Shown one piece after another: positions 33,724 through 40,251 of a DNA stretch of 64,000 nucleotides. The position numbers and the translations under genes were made by a program. Every line of letters starts with the position of its first letter. The stretch's first letter is position 1. The stretch spans positions 1 through 64,000 of the forward strand of contig JAHBUX010000009.1 in NCBI GenBank assembly GCA_019637855.1, written 5' to 3'. This DNA is from Bdellovibrionales bacterium (lineage in GTDB: Bacteria; Bdellovibrionota; Bdellovibrionia; Bdellovibrionales; UBA1609). Under the pieces are notes generated by a model. The model saw only the letters and a program-made list of their open reading frames with translations. It did no database searches and had not been told where the DNA came from.

Positions 33724-33789
33724 GTACCAGCTTCCTTTCCGCTTTTCGGACCGCATGCGGTCCGAAAAGCGGAAAGGAAGCTGGTACCT
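33722..33789. terminator. 68-base perfect palindrome between two convergent genes
   Basis: Arms 33722-33755 and 33756-33789 are exact reverse complements (34 bases each, no spacer; centre GCATGC). It spans from inside the aldehyde dehydrogenase stop (TAG 33721-33723) to the base before the murI stop (TCA, 33790-33792). RNA from either strand would fold into one very long hairpin. There is no T-run at either end, so it is not a standard intrinsic terminator, but position suggests a bidirectional one. Confidence 0.75.
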
Positions 33790-34566
33790 TCAGATATCCA
33801 CCGTTTCTAACGAGTCAATGGGGGTGGGGCCGAGAAGTAGGCGAATGGTCTCTTCAAGGCGAGGGGAGAAGTCCGTGCACAAAATCTGCGTTTTCCCGCC
33901 GCCTTTGGCTTCGAGAGGTTGGATGCGGGTTAAGTCCTCGATCAAGCCATGGGCTGAATCCACCAACTGAATTTCTGGACCCGCGGCTTTGGCAATTGCG
34001 GCACGCAATGCGGGATAATGTGTACAGCCCATTATCAAAGTGTCGATATTGTTGCGAACCACCGCACTGACATAGCGATAGACGATCAGATTTGTGACCG
34101 GGTCGTCTAGCCAACCCTCCTCGACCAAGGGGACAAACAAGGGGCAGGGCTGTTGAAAGACTTCGGTGTCGGCTTGCAGCCGGTGAATGGCACGCACGTA
34201 AGCTTCGCTAAAAACCGTGGCCCGCGTGCCCAGCACTCCTATGCGTTTTCCACTTGAGACTTCAACGGCTTTGCGAGCGCCCGGCTCGACCACGTTGAAG
34301 ATCGGCACATCGCTTTTCATGGGGCGTTCGAGCAGAGCGGTGGAGGCCGAGTTGCAGGCCACCACCACAGCCTTGAGATCGTAGTTGCGTAAGAACGCGA
34401 TACACTGTTCGACATACTGAGAGATGGTGTGCAGGGATTTGCTGCCATAGGGCAGGCGCGCGGTGTCGGCTAAATAAATAAAATGTTCGCCCGGCCAGCG
34501 CGCGCGAAGAGCATTTAAGACAGTGAGTCCGCCGACGCCGGAATCAAAAACTCCAATGGCGGGCAT
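33790..34566 (-). CDS. murI: Glutamate racemase
   Basis: Converts L-glutamate to D-glutamate for peptidoglycan. The two catalytic cysteines are in ACNSAS (Cys71) and GCTHYP (Cys181), and the start GVFDSGVGGLTV carries the conserved Asp8 and Ser9. The 258-aa length is typical. It starts at the base adjoining the stop of the IMPDH/GMPR gene, suggesting one transcript (membrane protein, IMPDH/GMPR, murI). It ends at the long palindrome. Confidence 0.96.
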   Translation of the reverse strand: MPAIGVFDSGVGGLTVLNALRARWPGEHFIYLADTARLPYGSKSLHTISQYVEQCIAFLRNYDLKAVVVACNSASTALLERPMKSDVPIFNVVEPGARKAVEVSSGKRIGVLGTRATVFSEAYVRAIHRLQADTEVFQQPCPLFVPLVEEGWLDDPVTNLIVYRYVSAVVRNNIDTLIMGCTHYPALRAAIAKAAGPEIQLVDSAHGLIEDLTRIQPLEAKGGGKTQILCTDFSPRLEETIRLLLGPTPIDSLETVDI

Positions 34567-35616
34567 CTACTTCACTCCGTGCGCACCGGATTCGCGATAA
34601 CCGTTGGAAGACATCTCCATAAAGCGTGCCTTTTCGGGAATTTCGGCAAGCTCGACGGCGTTGATGTAGCTCATGCCACTGCGCAAGCCGCCAGCTAACT
34701 CCAAAACCACATCTTTGACATGGCCTTTGACGGGGATAGAGGTGGCTTCACCTTCCGGCGCCATGCCTTCGGGTAAACCTCCGCGCCACGACACTTGGGC
34801 TGCGCGCGAGGCCATTCCGCGATAATGTTTTTTGCCATGATGAATACTGCCCGGTGTTTCAAGAGTGCCGGCCAAAAGTGAGCCAAGCATCACGCTGTCC
34901 GCGCCCGCCGCAAGAGCTTTCACCACGTCGCCGGAGGCTTTCAGTCCGCCGTCGGCGATGACGGGCACGCCGTGCGAGCGTGCCACTTGCGCGCACCAAG
35001 CCACGGCGGTCAGCTGCGGAACGCCAGCACCGGTGATGATGCGCGTGGTGCACATCGACCCGGGGCCGATACCCACCTTAATGGCGTCCGCCCCGGCGGC
35101 GATCAGCTCTTCGGTGGCTTCTGGTGTGGCCACATTGCCGGCAATCAAGTCGACACGATCATCGAATTTGGCACGCAACCATTTGAGCGTCTCGATCATC
35201 GCCACGGAATGTCCGTGGGCGATATCGATGGTTAGGATATTCACTCCTTCTTTTACCAGGGCTTCCGCGCGGGCTCGTCCTTCTTCGTTCACGCCAATGC
35301 TGGCCGCGAGAATTTTGGCGCCACTGTCTTTGACCTTGCGTACCTCTTGGACTTGCTCTTCGATGCTCATGAAACGATGCAAAATTCCAAGTCCGCCCAT
35401 GTTATTCATGGCGATGGCCATGGCACTTTCGGTGACCGTGTCCATGTTGGCGCTGATAAAGGGCAGCTCGGTGCGGTAGCGGCGAGTGATCTGTGTGCTT
35501 AGTGAAGGGTCTTTGCGCGAACGTACGGCGGATTTGCTGGGTACGATAAGAACGTCGTCATAGGTGAGGCCGTGTCCGCGTTGCAGAATTCCTTGTGCGT
35601 TAAAAGTCAATTCCAT
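34567..35616 (-). CDS. IMP dehydrogenase/GMP reductase family enzyme without CBS domains (349 aa)
   Basis: A TIM-barrel nucleotide oxidoreductase. GHGLTYDDVLIVP starts the barrel; the catalytic Cys lies in GIGPGSMCTTR (about residues 176-186); GGLRSGMSY is near the end. IMPDH normally inserts a CBS pair, which is absent here, so at 349 aa the length matches GMP reductase (GuaC). The segment APEGEATSIPVKGHV does not clearly settle IMPDH versus GMPR. GuaC would recycle GMP to IMP. It overlaps the upstream membrane-protein gene by 10 bases. Confidence 0.93.
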   Translation of the reverse strand: MELTFNAQGILQRGHGLTYDDVLIVPSKSAVRSRKDPSLSTQITRRYRTELPFISANMDTVTESAMAIAMNNMGGLGILHRFMSIEEQVQEVRKVKDSGAKILAASIGVNEEGRARAEALVKEGVNILTIDIAHGHSVAMIETLKWLRAKFDDRVDLIAGNVATPEATEELIAAGADAIKVGIGPGSMCTTRIITGAGVPQLTAVAWCAQVARSHGVPVIADGGLKASGDVVKALAAGADSVMLGSLLAGTLETPGSIHHGKKHYRGMASRAAQVSWRGGLPEGMAPEGEATSIPVKGHVKDVVLELAGGLRSGMSYINAVELAEIPEKARFMEMSSNGYRESGAHGVK

Positions 35617-36341
35617 GCGAATTCCTCCATGGCTTGCTCGAACAGAAGATACAGAAGGGAATAAAGCCAGATCGAGATAAAAAAGCTTATACCTAAGAAA
35701 ACAATGCGCATCGGCAAGATGTGCAGAGAAGGCTCTAGGAGAGGTGCGAACTCAACCCCAAGCTGCACCGCCGTGAATGCCAGCACGATCAACAGCAGCT
35801 TCAGGTAGCGTCCACGCGTAAGATCGGCCGCGAGTCGAAGGCAGTCGCGTTGGCCTTGGCGATAGGGGCGGGCGAAGAGGGCCACATAGGGTACAAAAAC
35901 GAGGCGGATGTAGCGCAAGAAGCCGGGGATGATCAGCAGTAGGCCGTAAAGGAGAACATTGGCCAAGAGCCTTAGGTACTCGCCTAAGAAGCTGCTGATA
36001 TAGCTCTCTTGGAAGGGGTGCTGTTGATAGTGGGCTTCGGTGAGGTCGCGCACCTTTGGAATTCCCCAACTGAGAACCAGCATCAGCATCACGCCCTCAA
36101 GCAGGTCATAGAGCCCGATGCTCACTTGCACGACCCAGCGCGAGCTGTCGTCGGACGCAGTTAGCGTGCGTAGGACGCTCTCGCTAGTCAGCGTAAAAAG
36201 GGCGCTGACAGCAAAAAGAATAAGCAGGGGCGTCAGTTGTTCGCGCACGAGGCGCATGGAAAGAGAGAATGAATTGGCAAAGAGGCTCGGCTTTTGTTCC
36301 ATGTGACGTAAAAGATTGACAGAAGCGTCCGAGAAAGTCAC
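35607..36341 (-). CDS. Multi-pass membrane protein of unknown function (244 aa or shorter)
   Basis: About five or six hydrophobic helices (LLILFAVSALFTL, LLEGVMLMLVLSWG, LANVLLYGLLLIIPGFL, LLLIVLAFTAVQLGV, IVFLGISFFISIWLYSLLYLLF). RYIRLVFVPYVALF between helices is the most conserved-looking part. The start is uncertain: GTG at 36341 or ATG at 36302 (MEQKPSLFANSF), neither with a clear ribosome site. It is first in a unit with the IMPDH/GMPR gene and murI. The family is not recognised. Confidence 0.78.
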   Translation of the reverse strand: MTFSDASVNLLRHMEQKPSLFANSFSLSMRLVREQLTPLLILFAVSALFTLTSESVLRTLTASDDSSRWVVQVSIGLYDLLEGVMLMLVLSWGIPKVRDLTEAHYQQHPFQESYISSFLGEYLRLLANVLLYGLLLIIPGFLRYIRLVFVPYVALFARPYRQGQRDCLRLAADLTRGRYLKLLLIVLAFTAVQLGVEFAPLLEPSLHILPMRIVFLGISFFISIWLYSLLYLLFEQAMEEFAWN

Positions 36342-36358
36342 TTTTTAGAACTTCAAAA

Positions 36359-36449
36359 GCCCCGGTGGCGAAACTGGTAGACGCACAGGACTTAAAATCC
36401 TGAGTTGGGTCACACTGACGTGCCGGTTCAAGTCCGGCCCGGGGCACCA
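36359..36449 (+). tRNA. tRNA-Leu (anticodon TAA)
   Basis: Acceptor GCCCCGG (36359-36365) pairs with CCGGGGC (36439-36445). The anticodon stem is CAGGA/TCCTG with loop CTTAAAA (anticodon TAA). There is a long class-II variable arm, a T-arm GCCGG TTCAAGT CCGGC, discriminator A and an encoded CCA (36447-36449). Confidence 0.96.
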
Positions 36450-36530
36450 GAGTCATTCTGATATCGGATATCAGTCGATCTCTTTAAAAGGCCATAGACT
36501 CAATCAATGGCGTAAGAAACAATCCTCAAT

Positions 36531-37082
36531 ATGGCAAAGCTAGAGCCGTCATTTTTTTTGCAGAAGAACGGGCGCGAAATTGTTTTTAAAAGCCTTGCGC
36601 CAGAAGATGCAGAAAATTTCTTAAAGTTTCGTGAACAAGTCGCTCACGAGAGTACGCATACCATGCACTATGTTGGAATGGAGCTTCCTGGCGTAGCGGA
36701 AGCTGCAAAGCGACTAGCCATTCAACAAGGCGACAAGGCCGGCATAAACATAGCCGCATTTGATGGCGATAAGGTTGTCGCCTATTTGAACTTTAGGCTT
36801 CCATGGAGCGAGCACCCGTGGGTTCAGCATGTGGGACAATTCGGTATGATGGTTCTCAAAGAATATTGGGGCCAAGGAATTGGAATGCGATTGCTAGATC
36901 TCCAAGACACTTACGCTCGCTCTATTGGGGTAAGCCGCCTTGAGGCAATGGTTCGTGTCAAAAACGACCGAGGGATTCAGCTCTACCTACGCAATGGTTA
37001 CAAAATTGAGGGCACGCGAGAAAAGGCGGCAAGAATAAACGGCGAATTTCATGATGAGTATTTTATCGCCAAGATCCTCTAG
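36531..37082 (+). CDS. GNAT-family N-acetyltransferase (183 aa)
   Basis: Transfers an acetyl group from acetyl-CoA to an amine. The acetyl-CoA site is in GMMVLKEYWGQGIGMRLL (about 104-121; the Q/RxxGxG/A motif as GQGIGM), followed by RLEAMVRVKNDRGIQLYLRNGYKIEG, the usual motif B with YxxxGY. It is alone on its strand, 81 bases after tRNA-Leu. The substrate is not determinable; RimI-like or antibiotic acetylation are both possible. Confidence 0.9.
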   Translation: MAKLEPSFFLQKNGREIVFKSLAPEDAENFLKFREQVAHESTHTMHYVGMELPGVAEAAKRLAIQQGDKAGINIAAFDGDKVVAYLNFRLPWSEHPWVQHVGQFGMMVLKEYWGQGIGMRLLDLQDTYARSIGVSRLEAMVRVKNDRGIQLYLRNGYKIEGTREKAARINGEFHDEYFIAKIL

Positions 37083-37277
37083 TAAATCTTCGTGCCGCCG
37101 GGGGCGAAGACCCACGACATTTCTACGCGGTGAAAGAGGCCGTTTTCCGAATGTACCGAATAACGGACTCACGTGCGGAATACTTCCACTCATTTCGCCG
37201 CACAGGCGCTGTCGCACGGGGGAGTGGCGCTTGGCCTGCATATTGAAATGCACAGCCATCATTTGGAGGAAATATTT

Positions 37278-38393
37278 ATGTTGAGAGCTCTCACTCTAGT
37301 TGCGGTCATTACCGGCGGTGCACCGGCGATGGCCATAGATGCGAACCTAACCGGAAAGGGGACTAGCACTCACCAGCACGTTTGCGAGCAGTTGCTCAAT
37401 GCGGATTTGAGCGGCTACTACGTCGCTTCGAATCTGAACAACGGACATTCGAGTTTGGTGCAACTGCGACCGCTCGGAAGTTCCGGCTCTTACGTAATAT
37501 CCACGGTGCGTATCAATTTGCCCGCCGAAGGATTTCGGCAGCTCGAGTTTGAGCGCCTGCCAAAAGGGTGGTTGGTCGATCCGAAGAGTGATCGCCGGGT
37601 GAGCGTGATGAGCATTGACCGTTCCGACTCCGAAATGCTGATCCGCTTTGAAGACACTATCGATTCCGACAAGGACATGCTCTTCGCCAAGCCGGCCACG
37701 CGGGAGCCCTCTGTGCGCGGCAATATTCTTAAGCCCGACGCCTTCCAGCTGACCTTGCGTAATGGTACGGAGACCGAAGTGCGTTTCACGCGCTTGGATT
37801 TGGATCGCGCGATGGATTCCTCCTTCAGCATGCCGTTGAAGTCGTTTCTGGCGACACGCTTGAATGATGAGGACAGTGGCGATGGCGACTATGTGTTTAC
37901 TGTGGAAACCAAACGCCCCATGACCACCGCGGAAGCCTGTGAGTTGCTTCAGAGCAAAACCATCTGTTCGCTTGAACATGATGAAGACCCCGATCAACGC
38001 TACTATAAGTTCGCGGTCGCCCAAAGCGCACATGAGTTTTTGGAGTCGGTCGGTACTTGGTTGCGCAACTGGGAGGTCACACGTTTTGACATTCAGTCCT
38101 TGCGCGGCCTTAGCGATCCTTTAAAGCGTCGTTTGGTGCAAAACCTGCGTTCCGACCAGCCGCTTCCGTTGGGTTCCGCGAAAGAGCGCGCCGCTCTGAT
38201 GTCGAATCTTGAGCAAGCGCTGACCCCGCTTTCCGAAAGCGGCGGCCGCGTTGCCAGCGAAAAGCCTACGACCCAGCCGCTGCCACCATTGCCGCGCACG
38301 TCTACGCGCGATTTTTCGCCGACGCTGCACACGGTTAAATCTTCTGGTGGCGATCAGAAGTCCAATGAGGATTTGGACGAGCGGTCGAATTGA
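37278..38393 (+). CDS. Secreted protein of unknown function (371 aa)
   Basis: The start is the ATG at 37278, preceded by a clear GGAGGA; a longer frame from 37173 would place the signal peptide inside. MLRALTLVAVITGGAPAMA is the signal. The mature protein has two Cys pairs (HVCEQLL; ACELLQSKTICSLEHDE) and a Ser/Pro/Thr-rich C-terminal tail (about 320-371, TTQPLPPLPRTSTRDFSPT). No family recognised. A strong hairpin follows its stop and precedes the next gene. Confidence 0.78.
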   Translation: MLRALTLVAVITGGAPAMAIDANLTGKGTSTHQHVCEQLLNADLSGYYVASNLNNGHSSLVQLRPLGSSGSYVISTVRINLPAEGFRQLEFERLPKGWLVDPKSDRRVSVMSIDRSDSEMLIRFEDTIDSDKDMLFAKPATREPSVRGNILKPDAFQLTLRNGTETEVRFTRLDLDRAMDSSFSMPLKSFLATRLNDEDSGDGDYVFTVETKRPMTTAEACELLQSKTICSLEHDEDPDQRYYKFAVAQSAHEFLESVGTWLRNWEVTRFDIQSLRGLSDPLKRRLVQNLRSDQPLPLGSAKERAALMSNLEQALTPLSESGGRVASEKPTTQPLPPLPRTSTRDFSPTLHTVKSSGGDQKSNEDLDERSN

Positions 38394-38399
38394 CATCCA

Positions 38400-38435
38400 C
38401 CTGTCAGCAGCTAGAATCTCTAGGCTGCTGACAGG
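38400..38435 (+). promoter_or_regulatory. Strong stem-loop at the start of the thioredoxin-like gene
   Basis: CCTGTCAGCAGC (38400-38411) pairs with GCTGCTGACAGG (38424-38435), and TAGA/TCTA extend the stem with one bulged G. It begins right after the upstream stop and overlaps the GGGGGAG ribosome site (38434-38440) of the next gene. It may be a terminator, or it may control translation by hiding the ribosome site. Confidence 0.5.
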
Positions 38436-38443
38436 GGGAGTTC

Positions 38444-40150
38444 ATGTTCCTACAATTGCTATCGATCATTGTCGGTGCGAGCGCGGCCACCACCGCGCCC
38501 GTGCTCTTGCAAACCTTTCCGCACGAAGTTCTGCGCAACGAAGTCGTCACTTTCAAACCTGAAAAGAACCATCACTTCAGCGTAGAGGCGCCGCAAAACT
38601 GCGGTAGTGGCCAGCTAATTGATAAGACCACGCGCGAAGTGAAATGCCAGTTCACGCAAGTGGGCGCGGTGCAAGCGCTGCTGAACGTGTGTGACGACAA
38701 AAAGACTTTTTGCAAGCCGATCAATCTGGAAATCCAGGTATTGGCCCGCGCGAGTGGGGAGACGGAAAAGCTCACTAAGAATGAAAACCTGAATAAAGAA
38801 CTCAAAGCCAAACTGGTTCCGGGTTTCGAGATCGGCACTCCCGAGGCCATAAAGGCTAAAGCTTTGGCTAAGGGCAGACCGGTGTTTCTGATGATTTCGA
38901 CGGATTGGTGCCCGCCATGCAACGAAGCCAAAGAGCACTTGCTCACAACAAAAGCCTTCGAAACCGCCACTGCGGATTGGTACAAGGTATACGTCGACGG
39001 CGATAGCCTGCAGGCGGGAGACTGGGACAAGGTGGTGCCGCATCGCTTTTATCCTAGCTTCGTGTTTTTAAATCCGAAGTTCGAAGAGGTGGCGCGCTAC
39101 ACCGGCTCGATTCGCCAAGCGGATTTTGCCGCCTGGGCCAAAGAGGTGACTGCGCTTAAGGGCGATCCGATTTCGGCTTTGCAGAAACGAGTGTTGGCTC
39201 GTCGCGAAGGCAATGGACTGCAGAAAATCCACGACTTTATGAATGGAATGAACGCGGCCAAGCGCGGGCAGGAAGAGACGCGTCTTTTGCTATGGGCTAT
39301 CGGTCAAGACAAAGGCGATATCGTGAACCTTTTGGCTGCCGAAGCCAAATTGCCGAATGAAGAGCATGAGCTCACCAAATGGAAATTGTCGCGTTTGGAA
39401 GAGGAGCAAAACAAGGGCGGAGAAGACAAGAAGGATCTGCGCATCGAGCTCTATCAGCGCCTTCTTGGTCAACTTATCCGGCGCGATGGATGGGCGCTCG
39501 CCTGGGCGGACTTTTGCGAATACGACAGCAAAGCCTGCTATTCGCAAATGACCCATGTCGATGCGCGCTTGCGTTGGTTGAGTGAGCGCCAAGGTTTTAG
39601 TGAATCCGAAATGGCCAGCATGATGGGCGAGGAGTACGCAGTGCTGGCCTTTGTCTATGAAACGCTTGGCCGCAAGGCCGACGAGAAAGCTATGGCTGCT
39701 AAGTGCGTGAGCGAATATGAAAAGCTCGGCAAGAGCAGCATTCTTAAACTGTCGCGCTCAAGTCAGCAGGGGATCATCTCTTGCCTTGAAACCGTCGGCG
39801 ATTTTGCCAAAGCCGAAGCGCACTTAAAACCTTTGATTGAAGTCTATCCTTCAGAGCCGACCTTTTTGCTGCGCATGGCGCGCATTCAGCGGAAAAACAA
39901 AAAGCCCAAGGAAGCTTTGGAGTGGGTCACTAAGGCCGAAGCCAAGACCTATGGCTACAACTGGTTCAGCACTCAAGCTCTCAAAGCCGATCTGCTGCTG
40001 GAGTTAAAGCGTCCCGCCGAGGCCAAAGTGGTGCTCGATGCAGCGCTAAAACAAGTGCCACTGGATGGAAGTTTAGACTCACGCAATCAGCGCACGGTCG
40101 CTCGTTTGCGAAACGCTCAAGCCAAGGTCGAGGCCAGATTGAAGCGTTGA
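38444..40150 (+). CDS. Exported thioredoxin-fold protein with TPR-like C-terminus (568 aa)
   Basis: A signal peptide (MFLQLLSIIVGASA-A) leads to a small Cys-containing beta domain (about 20-105; Cys53, 68, 83, 90). Next is a thioredoxin domain (about 130-235) with TDWCPPCNEA (CPPC at 156-159) and HRFYPSFVFLNPK (cis-Pro type), and then a helical repeat part (about 240-568) whose C-terminus follows TPR spacing (PTFLLRMARIQRKNKKPKEALEW). It probably handles disulfides or acts as a scaffold in the periplasm. The redox partner is unknown. The ATG is preceded by GGGGGAG in the hairpin base. Confidence 0.85.
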   Translation: MFLQLLSIIVGASAATTAPVLLQTFPHEVLRNEVVTFKPEKNHHFSVEAPQNCGSGQLIDKTTREVKCQFTQVGAVQALLNVCDDKKTFCKPINLEIQVLARASGETEKLTKNENLNKELKAKLVPGFEIGTPEAIKAKALAKGRPVFLMISTDWCPPCNEAKEHLLTTKAFETATADWYKVYVDGDSLQAGDWDKVVPHRFYPSFVFLNPKFEEVARYTGSIRQADFAAWAKEVTALKGDPISALQKRVLARREGNGLQKIHDFMNGMNAAKRGQEETRLLLWAIGQDKGDIVNLLAAEAKLPNEEHELTKWKLSRLEEEQNKGGEDKKDLRIELYQRLLGQLIRRDGWALAWADFCEYDSKACYSQMTHVDARLRWLSERQGFSESEMASMMGEEYAVLAFVYETLGRKADEKAMAAKCVSEYEKLGKSSILKLSRSSQQGIISCLETVGDFAKAEAHLKPLIEVYPSEPTFLLRMARIQRKNKKPKEALEWVTKAEAKTYGYNWFSTQALKADLLLELKRPAEAKVVLDAALKQVPLDGSLDSRNQRTVARLRNAQAKVEARLKR

Positions 40151-40206
40151 GAATCTTGCATGTTTCAAGGTAATCAGCCCCAACGTCCCGTCAGCAAATA
40201 ACCCGT

Positions 40207-40246
40207 AAGTCCCGATATATAGCTTGAGCATATATAGATGGGACTT
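40207..40246 (+). promoter_or_regulatory. Inverted repeat immediately upstream of the FecR-like/barrel gene start
   Basis: AAGTCCC (40207-40213) pairs with GGGACTT (40240-40246), with an inner TATATA/TATATA pairing (40216-40221 and 40231-40236). It ends five bases before the TTG start, so the weak ribosome site (GGGACTTGG) lies in the stem. It may control translation or be a protein-binding site. Confidence 0.45.
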
Positions 40247-40251
40247 GGACG

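Noticed and set aside
34865-35479. 204-codon frame on the plus strand
   Set aside because: It is antisense to the IMPDH/GMPR gene, which has unmistakable family motifs.
37347-38033. 228-codon frame on the minus strand
   Set aside because: It is antisense to the secreted 371-aa protein, with no family resemblance or start signal.
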